From Hydrogenophaga sp. (GTDB lineage: Bacteria > Pseudomonadota > Gammaproteobacteria > Burkholderiales > Burkholderiaceae_C), in contig JAEUOT010000012.1 in the NCBI GenBank assembly GCA_016790705.1, forward strand, positions 28,543 to 92,542: a stretch of DNA of 64,000 nt, read 5' to 3'. The notes under the pieces are model-generated. The model was not told the origin of the DNA, did no database searches, and worked only from the letters and a program-made list of their open reading frames with translations. Shown piece by piece: positions 46,063 through 55,179 of the stretch. Positions within the stretch are counted from its first letter, which is position 1, and each line of letters starts with the position of its first letter. Both the position numbers and the translations under genes were made by a program.

Positions 46063-46155
46063 GGAGTGATGACCGAGTGGCCGAAGGTGCTCCCCTGCTA
46101 AGGGAGTATGGGGTGTAGAGCCTCATCGAGGGTTCGAATCCCTCTCACTCCGCCA
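46063..46155 (+). tRNA. tRNA-Ser (anticodon GCU)
   Basis: 93 nt including CCA. The acceptor stem is GGAGTGA (46063-46069) with TCACTCC (46145-46151). The anticodon stem CTCCC/GGGAG encloses loop CTGCTAA with anticodon GCT at 46097-46099. A long variable arm and the T loop GGTTCGAATCC are typical of serine tRNAs; G discriminator and encoded CCA at 46153-46155. CATAAT just upstream (46047-46052) is a plausible -10. Confidence 0.97.
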
Positions 46156-46162
46156 GTCAGAC

Positions 46163-46190
46163 AAGGCCCCCACGAAAGTGGGGGCCTTTT
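46163..46190 (+). terminator. Rho-independent terminator after tRNA-Ser
   Basis: GGCCCCCAC, loop GAAA, GTGGGGGCC (46165-46173 with 46178-46186) followed by TTTT, with flanking AA/TT extending the stem. A GAAA tetraloop on a 9-bp GC stem is a strong terminator for the tRNA transcript. Confidence 0.93.
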
Positions 46191-46251
46191 GTCTTTCTGG
46201 CCAGCGTGAAGCCAACCACCGACGCCAGTCCCGGACGATCAAAGGGTGACC

Positions 46252-47424
46252 ATGACCGATGCTTCCTTCAAGGATCCCTCGTACCACATGCGGCTCCTCG
46301 TTGATCGCGTTCCGACGATGCTGGCCTACTGGGATCGCGATCTGAAATGTCGATTTGCCAATCGGGCCTACGAAACCTGGTTCGGCGTGAATCCCGATCA
46401 CCTGCTTGGAACATCCATCCAGGACCTGCTGGGCCCCGAGTTGTTCGCGAAGAATGAGCCGTACATGCGAAAGGCCCTGGCTGGTGATCGCCAGGTGTTT
46501 GAGCGCGTGGTGCCGGGGCCTGGTGGTGTTCAGCGACCGGCGCTGGCCGAGTACATCCCCGACGTGGTCGACGGCGAGGTCAGGGGCTTTCTGGTCCAGG
46601 TCACCAACCTGACCGAGCTGAAGGAGACCCAGGCGGCCCTGAAGCTGGAAGCCCAACTCCGTGCGCGCATTGAAGCGGATGCCGTCAGGCTCAAGGCGCT
46701 GCTTCAGGAGCGCACCGAGATGCTGGACGTGCTGGCCCATGAGGTTCGCCAGCCGCTGAACAACGCATCGGCCGCGCTCCAGGTCGCCCGGGCCTCACTG
46801 CGCTCCAGCGCTGACGAATTCGCTTCGGAACAGGTGGTCCGCGCGCAGGAGGTGCTGGGCGAGGTCCTGAGCAGCATCGACAACACCTTGTCTGTGGCCG
46901 AGTTGCTGGCCGGGCCGGACCCGATTCACCGCGAAGACACCGACATCGAAACGCTGATCGCCGTGGCGATCGCTGACATGCCCGCTGTCGATCAGGGGCG
47001 CATCCATGTTCGCCGTGACACCGCCACACGTACGGCGTTGATGGACATGGGTTTGATGCGCCTTGCGCTGCGCAATCTCCTGTCCAATGCCCTGAAGTTC
47101 AGCCCCAAGGAGACTTCGGTGGACCTGCGGGTGTTGGACACCGACGAGCCCCCCGCGCTGGTGATCGAGGTGGTGGACCGTGGTGCCGGAATCTCCGAGG
47201 ATTTCGTGTCACGAATGTTCACCCGCGGTGCGCGCGAAGCGGATGGCGGCGACGTTCATGGCCTCGGACTGGGGCTCTACATCGTCGAGCGCGTGATGTC
47301 GTTGCACGACGGCTCGGTCCGGCTTGCAAACACCGGCGTCGGGGGCACGACCATGCGGCTGACGATTCCGCAAACGGATGCCTCCGATGCGCCCGCTCCG
47401 GGATCAGATCGCCACCAGAGGTGA
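46252..47424 (+). CDS. Soluble PAS-domain sensor histidine kinase
   Basis: 390 residues with no transmembrane helix. An N-terminal PAS_4-like fold is at about 12-125 (AYWDRDLKCRFANRAYETWFG). A coiled linker leads to the HisKA box VLAHEVRQPLNN with His163, and a HATPase domain with N-box RNLLSNALKFSP and G-box GLGLGLYIVERV. The ATG at 46252 follows AAAGGGTG, preferred over the GTG two codons earlier. Its last 21 bases overlap the 3' end of the convergent response regulator at 47404. The signal sensed is unknown. Confidence 0.88.
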   Translation: MTDASFKDPSYHMRLLVDRVPTMLAYWDRDLKCRFANRAYETWFGVNPDHLLGTSIQDLLGPELFAKNEPYMRKALAGDRQVFERVVPGPGGVQRPALAEYIPDVVDGEVRGFLVQVTNLTELKETQAALKLEAQLRARIEADAVRLKALLQERTEMLDVLAHEVRQPLNNASAALQVARASLRSSADEFASEQVVRAQEVLGEVLSSIDNTLSVAELLAGPDPIHREDTDIETLIAVAIADMPAVDQGRIHVRRDTATRTALMDMGLMRLALRNLLSNALKFSPKETSVDLRVLDTDEPPALVIEVVDRGAGISEDFVSRMFTRGAREADGGDVHGLGLGLYIVERVMSLHDGSVRLANTGVGGTTMRLTIPQTDASDAPAPGSDRHQR

Positions 47425-48090
47425 GCGAAAGACGTAGCCGATGCCGGACTTGGTCTGCAGCGGCACAGCGATGGGGGTGGCGCGTTCGATTCGGCGGCGC
47501 AGGCGAAACACGGTGCCGTTCAGGCCGCCCGATGCTTCCCCTTCAGCGTGGCTCTCCAGTTGCTGGAGCAAGGTCTGGCGGGTGACCACTTCGCCATTGG
47601 CCGCAAGAAAACAGGTGAGCAGCTCAAGGTCCCGCGGGCTCAGATCGATGCGTGCGCCGTCGGGCGCGATCAGTTGTGCCGCCCGCTGATCCAGGCGCCA
47701 GGTGTTCTGCAGCGGGTCGGTCGCCCCAGCGCGGCGCTGGACCGCTTCGATGGCCAAGGCCACCTGCTCGAACTGCACCGGTTTGGCCAGGTACATGTCC
47801 GCGCCTGCCTTGACCACTTGCTTGAAGGTGTCCGCAGCGAGGCGGCCGGAGACCACCAGGACACCGGCGCTGGTGCGCCGACGCAAGACCTTGATCAGGT
47901 CGACCCCGTCCACGCTCTGCAGCATCAGGTCGGTGACGTAAAACTCGAACTTGTAGGGGTCGTTGGAGGCCAGCAGGTCCGAGCTGTCTGCGAATGGGGT
48001 GACCGCGATGCCGAGGCTGCTCAGGTAGCGTGTGAGACCCGCAGAGAACGTTTGGTCATCGTCGATCAGCGCCAGGGAACTTGGAAGCAT
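47404..48090 (-). CDS. OmpR/PhoB-type two-component response regulator
   Basis: 228 residues. The receiver has acidic pair DDD at 10-12, phospho-acceptor Asp54 in YVTDLMLQ and Lys in YLAKPV. The C-terminal winged helix (about 130-225) has LSPRDLELLTCFLAANGEVVTRQTLL and VFRLRRRIE. It is convergent with the PAS kinase and overlaps it by 21 bp, so the two are probably partners. No clear ribosome-binding site precedes the ATG. Confidence 0.88.
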   Translation of the reverse strand: MLPSSLALIDDDQTFSAGLTRYLSSLGIAVTPFADSSDLLASNDPYKFEFYVTDLMLQSVDGVDLIKVLRRRTSAGVLVVSGRLAADTFKQVVKAGADMYLAKPVQFEQVALAIEAVQRRAGATDPLQNTWRLDQRAAQLIAPDGARIDLSPRDLELLTCFLAANGEVVTRQTLLQQLESHAEGEASGGLNGTVFRLRRRIERATPIAVPLQTKSGIGYVFRSPLVAI

Positions 48091-48206
48091 CGTGCATGGG
48101 GTGGGGACTGCGCAGTGAACGGCGATTCAACCACACCGCCGGTGCCCCCAAACAAGGAATTGTGATGCGAAGTAGGGCTTGTTTGATTGAGTGCGAATAA
48201 GTTTGC

Positions 48207-48234
48207 TAAAGAAGAATCTTGTTCGTGCCGAAAA
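48207..48234 (+). promoter_or_regulatory. Candidate sigma-28 (FliA) promoter of the chemoreceptor gene
   Basis: TAAA (48207-48210), 16 bases, then GCCGAAAA (48227-48234), compared with the FliA consensus TAAA-N15-GCCGATAA. The spacer is one base longer than usual and one -10 base differs. It lies 85 bases before the chemoreceptor ATG, and FliA control of such genes is common. Confidence 0.4.
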
Positions 48235-48319
48235 GGCATCTGGACCTTTCAACCTGCTTGTTTGGCGGACGCTCGTGTGCCGTCGGGCCAGTCACCACAC
48301 CCTCTCCGGAGAAACGACC

Positions 48320-49879
48320 ATGAAGAGTTTGACCGTCAAGATGCAGCTAACGGCTGCGTTCGGGGCGCTGGCCATACTGGTGTTGATCGTCAGCCTTCTG
48401 TCGCTGCACGACCTGAACGATGCGAACGAGCGTTTCTCAGGCTATGTCAGCGGTCCCGACGAGCGTGAGGCACTGGTTGCGGACGTCCTGGAATCCGCCA
48501 ACCGGCGCGCCATTGGCGTGCGCGACATGGTGCTCGTCAAGTCCGCCAACGACCGCGAATCCGCGAAGGCCATGGCCATCAAAGGACACGAAGAACTGCA
48601 GGCCGGCCTGAAGGCGCTGAACGAGGCCGTGTCCAAAGCGACGGACGTCACCGAACGAGACCGCGCGCTCGTCGCCGCCATCGACAAGGTCGAATCCCGA
48701 TACCGCCCGGTGGCCCTGGCGATTGTCGAGCTGGCTGCGGCGAACAAAAACGAGGAGGCGGTCGAGAAGATGAACGTCGAGTGCCGGCCCTTGCTTGCCG
48801 AGTTGCTCTCGGCGGTCGATGCCTATCTCGCGTACAGCAAGGAACAGGCCGCAAGCAAGGTTGCTGCGTCGGTGGCCAGCTACGCGGTGCAGCGAGCGCT
48901 GCTGTTCGCCATCAGCGGGGTGGCGGTGGTGGTGGCCGCTGCACTGGGCTGGTTCATCACCAGGCGGCTGGTGACGGCGCTGGGCGCCGAGCCGGTGCAA
49001 CTGAGCAACTCCGCCCAACGCATTGCCGAAGGCGATCTCAGCCCGCTTCCCGGCGCCGAGAAGGCACCGGCCGGCAGTGTGCTGGCCTCCATGGGGCGGA
49101 TGCAGACGCAACTGGTCGGGCTGATCGGACAAGTCCGGCGGGCGGCCGACAGCATCGCCACCGCCAGTGCCCAGATCGCACAGGGCAACACCGATCTCTC
49201 GGGACGCACCGAACAGCAGGCCTCTGCATTGCAGGAAACCGCTGCCTCCATGGAGCAGCTCAGCTCCACGGTCAAGCAGAACGCAGACAACGCCCGTGAG
49301 GCCAACGAGCTGGCCCGCAATGCCAGCAACGTGGCGCTCAAGGGGGGTGAGGTCGTGGGTGAGGTGGTGCAGACCATGAAGGGGATCAACGACAGTTCCC
49401 GGAAGATCGCGGACATCATCGGCGTCATCGACGGCATCGCTTTCCAGACCAACATCCTTGCGCTGAACGCCGCCGTGGAAGCGGCACGGGCGGGCGAGCA
49501 GGGCCGCGGTTTCGCCGTCGTGGCGTCCGAGGTGCGAAGCCTGGCGAGCCGTTCCGGTGAGGCCGCGAAAGAGATCAGGAACCTGATTGGCGCCAGCGTG
49601 GAGCGGGTCGAGCAAGGGACTGCGCTGGTCGATCAGGCGGGCACCACCATGGCCGAAGTTGTCGGCTCCATCCGGCGTGTCACCGACATCATGGGCGAGA
49701 TCAGCGCGGCCAGCATCGAGCAGAGCTCGGGTGTCAATCAGGTCGGGGATGCGGTGACACAGATGGACCAGGCCACCCAGCAGAACGCTGCCCTCGTCGA
49801 AGAGAGCGCCGCCGCAGCGGCAAGCATGAAGACCCAGGCCCATCAGTTGGTCGATTCGGTGGCCCAGTTCAGGTTCTGA
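48320..49879 (+). CDS. Methyl-accepting chemotaxis protein
   Basis: 519 residues. A transmembrane helix (about 10-30), a periplasmic four-helix-bundle sensor (about 33-190), a second helix (about 193-215) and HAMP (about 216-270) lead to the cytoplasmic signalling domain with the invariant hairpin [23 protein letters not shown]. It senses a ligand and controls CheA. The ATG at 48320 has GGAGA upstream; the longer frame has no signal-anchor start. It ends without a CheR-docking pentapeptide. Confidence 0.95.
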   Translation: MKSLTVKMQLTAAFGALAILVLIVSLLSLHDLNDANERFSGYVSGPDEREALVADVLESANRRAIGVRDMVLVKSANDRESAKAMAIKGHEELQAGLKALNEAVSKATDVTERDRALVAAIDKVESRYRPVALAIVELAAANKNEEAVEKMNVECRPLLAELLSAVDAYLAYSKEQAASKVAASVASYAVQRALLFAISGVAVVVAAALGWFITRRLVTALGAEPVQLSNSAQRIAEGDLSPLPGAEKAPAGSVLASMGRMQTQLVGLIGQVRRAADSIATASAQIAQGNTDLSGRTEQQASALQETAASMEQLSSTVKQNADNAREANELARNASNVALKGGEVVGEVVQTMKGINDSSRKIADIIGVIDGIAFQTNILALNAAVEAARAGEQGRGFAVVASEVRSLASRSGEAAKEIRNLIGASVERVEQGTALVDQAGTTMAEVVGSIRRVTDIMGEISAASIEQSSGVNQVGDAVTQMDQATQQNAALVEESAAAAASMKTQAHQLVDSVAQFRF

Positions 49880-49944
49880 AGGGCCGGGGTTCTCCTGGCA
49901 CCCGGGCGACCCGGCAGATGCCCGGGTCCGATCACAATCGCGCG

Positions 49945-50856
49945 ATGTCCTCATCGCCATCCTCCAAGGCCCTCTCCGGTTCAGCCTTCGTCACCCTGCT
50001 GCTGATCGCGCTGATGATGGGCGCCAACCATGTGGCGGCGCGGCTGGCGTTTGACCATGGGGTCACGGTCTCGACGGCGGTGCTGTTCCGAAGTGCGGTG
50101 ACGGCGCTGGTGGTGTGGGTGATCGTGCGGGTGGCCGGCGTGCCGGTGAACGTGTCGGCGGCGCAGCGCAAGGCCTTGCTCAAGATCGGGCTGCTGATCG
50201 GGCTGCAAAGCCTCTGTCTGTATTCGGCGGTGGCGCGGCTGCCGGTGGCACTGGCACTGCTGGCGTTCAACACCTATCCGCTGTGGACCGCGCTGTGGGC
50301 GCGCACGCTCAAGGGGGAACGGATCGAGCCGCGTGTCCTGCGCGCCATGCCGGTGCTGCTGCTGGGTCTGGCGCTGGCGCTGGATGTGGCGGGCGCCGCC
50401 TCCGGGCTGGGCGCCTCTGCGCACTGGGGACGCATCGGTGCCGGGGTCGCCTTCGCGCTGACGGCTGCGGCGTCCTTCGGCCTGGCGCTGGTGTTCACCC
50501 AGCACGAGACGCTGGGGCTGGACGGACGGGTCCGCACAGCGATCACCATGGCCCTGGTCGCGGCCGCTGCGCTGGTTGGCGTGGTCGCGCAAGGCGGGCT
50601 GGCGTTGCCCAACGCGCCGATCGGCTGGTGGGGGCTGGCAGGGCTGACCGCGCTCTACGGGACCGCATTCACGATCATGTTCACCGTGCTGCCCCGGCTG
50701 GGGGTGGTCGGCGGCTCGCCGATCATGAATGTCGAGCCGATCTTTGCCCTGGTGCTGGCCTGGGCGGTGTTGGGGCAGACGGTCGCGGCGATGCAGGTGG
50801 CGGGCGGGCTGCTGGTGGTGGCCACCGTGATGTGGCTCGGGCTGCGGCGGCGCTGA
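49945..50856 (+). CDS. EamA/DMT-family permease
   Basis: A 303-residue inner-membrane protein with about ten hydrophobic helices in two EamA halves. VAARLAFDHGVTVSTAVLFRS and the terminal NVEPIFALVLAWAVLGQTVAAMQVAGGLLVV are typical of drug/metabolite exporters. The substrate is not readable. The ATG at 49945 follows CACAAT closely, suggesting a leaderless transcript; the ATG at 49918 is the alternative. Its stop is directly adjacent to that of the convergent hslR-like gene. Confidence 0.88.
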   Translation: MSSSPSSKALSGSAFVTLLLIALMMGANHVAARLAFDHGVTVSTAVLFRSAVTALVVWVIVRVAGVPVNVSAAQRKALLKIGLLIGLQSLCLYSAVARLPVALALLAFNTYPLWTALWARTLKGERIEPRVLRAMPVLLLGLALALDVAGAASGLGASAHWGRIGAGVAFALTAAASFGLALVFTQHETLGLDGRVRTAITMALVAAAALVGVVAQGGLALPNAPIGWWGLAGLTALYGTAFTIMFTVLPRLGVVGGSPIMNVEPIFALVLAWAVLGQTVAAMQVAGGLLVVATVMWLGLRRR

Positions 50857-51306
50857 TCAGTCGTCGTCCAGCGAGGCGCTCCAGCGTTCGTTCCAGTCGG
50901 CAGACGGCTGGCGCTGCCAGGCCTCAAGATCGCGCCGGTCGCGCTTGCTCGGGCGGCCGTGCACGATGGATGCGGCGGGTTCGGGGCGCAGGCGCCGCTG
51001 CTCGGCCTCGGCCAGACGCAGCCGCACGGACTCCGGGGTTTCCTCGTAGAGCAGGGCGGCGACCGGCGCCGGTCCGCGCACGCCGCTCAGCGCCCGCACG
51101 TCGACGGTGCGGATGCCGCCCGGCGTGCGGATCTCGATCCGGTCACCGATCCGGACCTCGCGGGCCGGTTTGGCCGCCGCACCATTGACCGCGATGCGGC
51201 CCTTGCCGATCTCTTCGGCGCTCAGCGAACGGGTCTTGAAAAAGCGGGCGGCCCAGAGCCATTTGTCGAGCCTGACCTTGCCGCCTTCCCGACTGTCCTG
51301 GTTCAT
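50857..51306 (-). CDS. hslR: RNA-binding S4-domain protein, HslR-like
   Basis: 149 residues. The S4 domain fills the N-terminal half: VRLDKWLWAARFFKTRSLSAEEIGKGRIAVNG. The C-terminal half is basic with KRDRRDLEAW. HslR (Hsp15) rescues stalled 50S-peptidyl-tRNA complexes in E. coli. The start overlaps the tctE stop by 4 bp (ATGA). Confidence 0.9.
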   Translation of the reverse strand: MNQDSREGGKVRLDKWLWAARFFKTRSLSAEEIGKGRIAVNGAAAKPAREVRIGDRIEIRTPGGIRTVDVRALSGVRGPAPVAALLYEETPESVRLRLAEAEQRRLRPEPAASIVHGRPSKRDRRDLEAWQRQPSADWNERWSASLDDD

Positions 51307-52739
51307 GCGGGTTCTCCCGTGTTCGCAGGTTCGGCGAGCGGCAGACGGACCGTGGCGTCCAGCCCGCTCACGCGCCCGTGTTCCAGCCGGTTGTCCAGTC
51401 CGATGCTGCCGCCGATCGACTGCACGATGCCCTGGCAGATCGCCAGGCCCAGGCCCGAGCCCGCGCTGCTGGGCGGCGCGCCGTGGTCGGTGGCGAAGGG
51501 CTGGAACAGGCGCTCGCGCAGCGCGGGAGAGATGCCGGGGCCGCTGTCGCTGACGGACAGCGCGACGGTGCGGCTGTCGCGGTGCTGAGTGACCGCCAGC
51601 GGCGATCCGGGCGGGCAGTGCTTGATGGCGTTGTGCAGCAGGTTTCGGCTCAGCTCCTTGAGCGCCCAGGCGTGCGAGCGCACCGGGGCGCTGCAGATGT
51701 CCAGAGAAAAATCCAGCGACCGGTCGGCGATGAGCGGCGCCAGCTCCAGCGCCACCGAACGCACCACCTCGCCCCAGTCGACGACGGGTGCGTCCTTGTC
51801 CTGGCGCAACTGTTCCACCTTGGCCAGCGCGAGCATCTGGTTGGCCAGCTCGGTGGCCTGGTCGACGGTGTGCCCGATTTCCTCCAGCGCCTGCAACGGC
51901 GGGACGTCGCCCCGTCGGGCCGACTGGACCTGGGTCTTGAGCACGGCCAGCGGGGTGCGCAACTGGTGCGAGGTGTCGCGCACGAAACGCTTCTGGTGGG
52001 CCAGCAGCTCGGAGAGCCGCTGCATGTGCTGGTTGGTGGCTTCGAGCAGTGGCAGCACTTCCCGCGGCGCGCTGTCGGTGGGCAGCGGCGAGAGGTCGTT
52101 CTCGTTGCGGCGGGCCAGCGCCTGGCTGATCGAGCGCACCGGGCGGGTGGCGCGCTGCACGACGAAGACGACGACCAGCACGATCACCACCACCAGGGCG
52201 GCCTGGCGCCACAAGGTGTCGACAAGAATCTGGCGCGCCAGCGTCTGGCGCAGCTCCAGCGTTTCCGCCACCTGGATGGTGGTCATGCCCTGGGCCACGC
52301 TGCTGGCCACCGGCTGCAGCAGCACGGCCATGCGCACCGGCATGCCGCGGTAGCTGTCGTCGTAGAAGTGCACCAGCGCGGAGTAGATCTTCTGGTCCGG
52401 CAGGCTGGCGCGGGGCGGCGGCAGGTCGTCGAAGCCGGAGACCATCTCGCCCCGGAAGCCGCTGACGCGGTAGAAGATGCGGCTGCGGTTGTCCGCCTCG
52501 AACGCTTCCAGCGCGGAATACAGCAAGGTGGAACTCACGTGGGCGTCCGCGCCTTCGCCGGTCACCGAGAGCTGTTCGCTCAGCGACTTGGCGGTGGCCA
52601 GCAGGGTCCGGTCGTAGGCGGTGTCGGCTGCGGCCAGCGCCTGGCGGTAGAGCACGACGGTGTTGACGACGACAAAGCCGAACAGCGGCAGCAGGATGCC
52701 CAGCAGCAGCGTGCGGCGCAGCGACAACGTGGTGCTCAC
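51303..52739 (-). CDS. tctE: Sensor histidine kinase TctE-like
   Basis: 478 residues. A transmembrane helix at about 10-32, a 2CSK_N-type periplasmic domain (about 35-178), a second helix (about 179-195), HAMP, and a HisKA box DTSHQLRTPLAVL with His258. The ATPase has N-box LLHNAIKHCPPGS and GSGLGLAICQGI. A GTG at 52739 overlaps the tctD stop by 4 bp. It lies beside the TctCBA uptake genes and probably senses tricarboxylates such as citrate. Confidence 0.88.
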   Translation of the reverse strand: MSTTLSLRRTLLLGILLPLFGFVVVNTVVLYRQALAAADTAYDRTLLATAKSLSEQLSVTGEGADAHVSSTLLYSALEAFEADNRSRIFYRVSGFRGEMVSGFDDLPPPRASLPDQKIYSALVHFYDDSYRGMPVRMAVLLQPVASSVAQGMTTIQVAETLELRQTLARQILVDTLWRQAALVVVIVLVVVFVVQRATRPVRSISQALARRNENDLSPLPTDSAPREVLPLLEATNQHMQRLSELLAHQKRFVRDTSHQLRTPLAVLKTQVQSARRGDVPPLQALEEIGHTVDQATELANQMLALAKVEQLRQDKDAPVVDWGEVVRSVALELAPLIADRSLDFSLDICSAPVRSHAWALKELSRNLLHNAIKHCPPGSPLAVTQHRDSRTVALSVSDSGPGISPALRERLFQPFATDHGAPPSSAGSGLGLAICQGIVQSIGGSIGLDNRLEHGRVSGLDATVRLPLAEPANTGEPA

Positions 52740-53425
52740 GCGGCGGCCTTGAGCAGGTAGCCGAGCCCGCGCAGCGTCACCAGTTGCGCGCCGGTGTGGC
52801 CGATCTTCTTGCGCAGGCGGTAGGCCACGACCTCGATCGCCTCGGGCTGCACGTGGGCCTCGCCGGGGAACACCAGTTCGAACAGCCGCTCCTTGGTGAT
52901 GGCCTGTCCGGGCTGGGACAGCACCGCGCGCAGCAGCGCCAGCTCGCGGGGCGGCAGCTCCAGCGGCTCGCCGTCGTGGTACACCGCGCCGCTCTCGCGG
53001 TCGATCTGCATGCCGCACCAGCCGGCGCTGCGCACAGGCAGTCCGCCCGCCGGGGTGTCGCTGTCGGCGGACCGGCGCACCAGGGCCCGTACCCGGGCCT
53101 CCAGTTCGTCGAGGTCAAACGGTTTCGGGAGATAGTCGTCGGCACCGGTGTTCAGCCCGATGATCCGGTCGCCCACGGTGCCGCGTGCGGTCAGGATGAT
53201 GACCGGCGTCTTCAGACCCTCGGCCCGTGCGTCGCCCAGCACCTGAAGGCCGTCGCGACCGGGCAGGCTCAGGTCCAGCAGCACGGCATCGGGCAGGCTG
53301 GCGCGCCACAGCGCCAGTGCGCGGTCGCCGTCACCGCAGGTCAGCACCTGCATGCCACGGCGCTCCAGCGTGCGCTGCAGCGTGGCCTGCATGGTGGGGT
53401 TGTCTTCGATCAGCAGCAGTTTCAT
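52736..53425 (-). CDS. tctD: Response regulator TctD-like (OmpR family)
   Basis: 229 residues. The receiver has Glu7/Asp8, phospho-acceptor Asp51 in LLDLSLPGRDG and Lys in YLPKPFDLDEL. The winged-helix domain carries LELPPRELALLRAVL and VVAYRLRKKIG. It activates or represses the divergent tct genes. The ATG at 53425 starts the MKLLLIEDN core; the longer frame is in the divergent promoter. Confidence 0.9.
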   Translation of the reverse strand: MKLLLIEDNPTMQATLQRTLERRGMQVLTCGDGDRALALWRASLPDAVLLDLSLPGRDGLQVLGDARAEGLKTPVIILTARGTVGDRIIGLNTGADDYLPKPFDLDELEARVRALVRRSADSDTPAGGLPVRSAGWCGMQIDRESGAVYHDGEPLELPPRELALLRAVLSQPGQAITKERLFELVFPGEAHVQPEAIEVVAYRLRKKIGHTGAQLVTLRGLGYLLKAAA

Positions 53426-53514
53426 GCTGAAACGGATTATCGGCAGGCCACGAGACGATGCCGTTCGCGTGGTCGGGTGGCGTCCTAGGGTTTCCACTGA
53501 GGCGGGCGACAGCC

Positions 53515-53553
53515 GAATGACAGCGGCCGACAGGAAGATTCCGGCTGTCATTC
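53515..53553. promoter_or_regulatory. Inverted repeat in the tctD/tctC divergent promoter region
   Basis: GAATGACAGC (53515-53524) and GCTGTCATTC (53544-53553) form a perfect 10-bp dyad with a 19-base spacer, ending 20 bases before the tctC ATG. It is suited to be a TctD operator or a hairpin in the tctC leader. Further partial copies of GACAGC or CCGACAG lie nearby. Confidence 0.5.
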
Positions 53554-53573
53554 AACCCACGGAGACAAGAACG

Positions 53574-54539
53574 ATGCGTCGCGATACCTTCATCAAATCC
53601 CTGGCCGCGCTGGCCGCTGCCGGCGCCCTGCCCAACGCCGCCTGGGCCGCCGGTGCCAACGTCAAGATGATGATTCCCGCCAACCCCGGCGGTGGCTGGG
53701 ACGGCACGGGCCGAGCCCTGGGCGAGGCCCTGCGCGATGCCGGCGTGGCGTCTTCCGTGACCTTCGAGAACAAGGGCGGCGCCGCCGGCGCCATCGGCCT
53801 GGCCCAGTTCTACAACGCCGCCAAGGGCGACCCGAATGCGCTGATGGTGATGGGCGCCGTGATGCTGGGCGGCATCATCACCGGCAAGCCGCCGGTCTCG
53901 ATCACCCAGGTCACGCCGATTGCCCGCCTGACCACCGAATACAACGTCTTCGTGCTGCCGGCCAACTCGCCCTTCAACACCATGAAGGACGTGATCGAGG
54001 CCCTCAAGAAGGACCCGGGCAGCGTCAAGTGGGGCGGCGGCTCGCGCGGTTCCACCGAGCACATCGCCGCCTCCCAGATCGCGCAGGCCGTCGGCGTGCC
54101 GGCCGCCAAGATCAACTACGTGCCCTTCCGTGGGGGCGGTGAGGCTGTCGCCGCCATCCTGGGTGGCAACGTGACCGTCGGTGGCTCGGGCTACAGCGAG
54201 TTCCAGCAGTACATCGAGAGCGGCAAGATGAAGGCGATCGCCGTCACCTCGCCGACGCGGGTCCAGGGGATGGACAAGATCCCGACGCTCAAGGAGCAGG
54301 GCATCAACGTCGAGATCGGCAACTGGCGCGGTGTCTATGGCGCCGCCGGCATCACCCCCGAGCAGCGAGCCGCCCTGACCGACATGATCGTCAAGGCCAC
54401 CAAGAGCAAGGCCTGGCAGGACGCGCTGGTCAAGAACAACTGGACGCCGGCCCTGCTGACCGGCAAGGCGTTCGACGAATTCGTGGACAAGGACTTCTCC
54501 GCCCTGCGCGCGACCATGGTGCGCGCCGGCATGGTGTAA
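53574..54539 (+). CDS. tctC: Tripartite tricarboxylate transporter substrate-binding protein (TctC/Bug family)
   Basis: 321 residues. A signal peptide (residues 1-26, ending AAWA) is followed by the Bug fold with IPANPGGGWDGTGRAL, FENKGGAAGAIGLAQF and VPFRGGGEAVAAILGGNV, the ligand-binding loops. It captures tricarboxylate-like substrate in the periplasm for TctBA. GGAGACAAGAACG gives a good ribosome-binding site. An intrinsic terminator follows before tctB. Confidence 0.95.
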   Translation: MRRDTFIKSLAALAAAGALPNAAWAAGANVKMMIPANPGGGWDGTGRALGEALRDAGVASSVTFENKGGAAGAIGLAQFYNAAKGDPNALMVMGAVMLGGIITGKPPVSITQVTPIARLTTEYNVFVLPANSPFNTMKDVIEALKKDPGSVKWGGGSRGSTEHIAASQIAQAVGVPAAKINYVPFRGGGEAVAAILGGNVTVGGSGYSEFQQYIESGKMKAIAVTSPTRVQGMDKIPTLKEQGINVEIGNWRGVYGAAGITPEQRAALTDMIVKATKSKAWQDALVKNNWTPALLTGKAFDEFVDKDFSALRATMVRAGMV

Positions 54540-54567
54540 GCCTCCCACCGACGTCGACTGTCACAGC

Positions 54568-54599
54568 GGCCGCGGCGCTCGCGTCGCGGCCCTTTTTTT
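54568..54599 (+). terminator. Intrinsic terminator or attenuator between tctC and tctB
   Basis: GGCCGCG (54568-54574) pairs with CGCGGCC (54585-54591) with further inner pairing, followed by seven T residues. It would stop much of the transcription after tctC, leaving less TctBA than binding protein. Confidence 0.85.
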
Positions 54600-54623
54600 A
54601 TCCGTTTTCAAGGAGTCCGACAC

Positions 54624-55160
54624 ATGCCATCCGACACGACCGGGGTGCAGGCGTCGCGCCCGGACCACCGTCCCGCCCAGTTGCTCATGGGGGTGGCCGT
54701 CATCCTCGTGGCTGCCGTGCTCGCCTATGGCGCCGCCAACATTCCTTCGGACGCGGGCTATGCCGGCGTCGGGCCCGACTTCCTGCCCTGGCTCGTCTCG
54801 GCGGTGCTGACCGTCTGCGGCGTGTTCCTGATCTGGGAGGTGCGCACCGGTGGCTACCGGAACATGGAAGAGCCGTCCGGTGCGGCCAGGGGCGACTGGC
54901 ACGCACTGGCCTGGGTGGCGGCGGGCATCCTGGGCAATGCGGCGCTGATCACCAAAATCGGCTTCATCCTGAGCTGCGCCCTGTGTTTCGTGCTGGCGGT
55001 GCGCGGGCTGCGCATCAGTGAAGGCAAGCCTGGCGGCAACGCGTCACAGGTGGTGCGCGATGTCGCAGTCGGGATGCTGATTGCGGCGCCGACCTATTGG
55101 CTGTTCACCAAATTCCTGGCGGTCAATCTGCCGGGGCTGACGGCGTCGGGCTGGATCTGA
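54624..55160 (+). CDS. tctB: Tripartite tricarboxylate transporter small membrane subunit TctB
   Basis: 178 residues with about four hydrophobic helices and the family pattern GPDFLPWLVSAVLTVCGVFLIWEV near the N-terminal half. It pairs with TctA in the inner membrane. AAGGAG precedes the ATG; tctA starts 19 bases later. Confidence 0.92.
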   Translation: MPSDTTGVQASRPDHRPAQLLMGVAVILVAAVLAYGAANIPSDAGYAGVGPDFLPWLVSAVLTVCGVFLIWEVRTGGYRNMEEPSGAARGDWHALAWVAAGILGNAALITKIGFILSCALCFVLAVRGLRISEGKPGGNASQVVRDVAVGMLIAAPTYWLFTKFLAVNLPGLTASGWI

Positions 55161-55179
55161 GGACGCAGAGGAACCCAAA

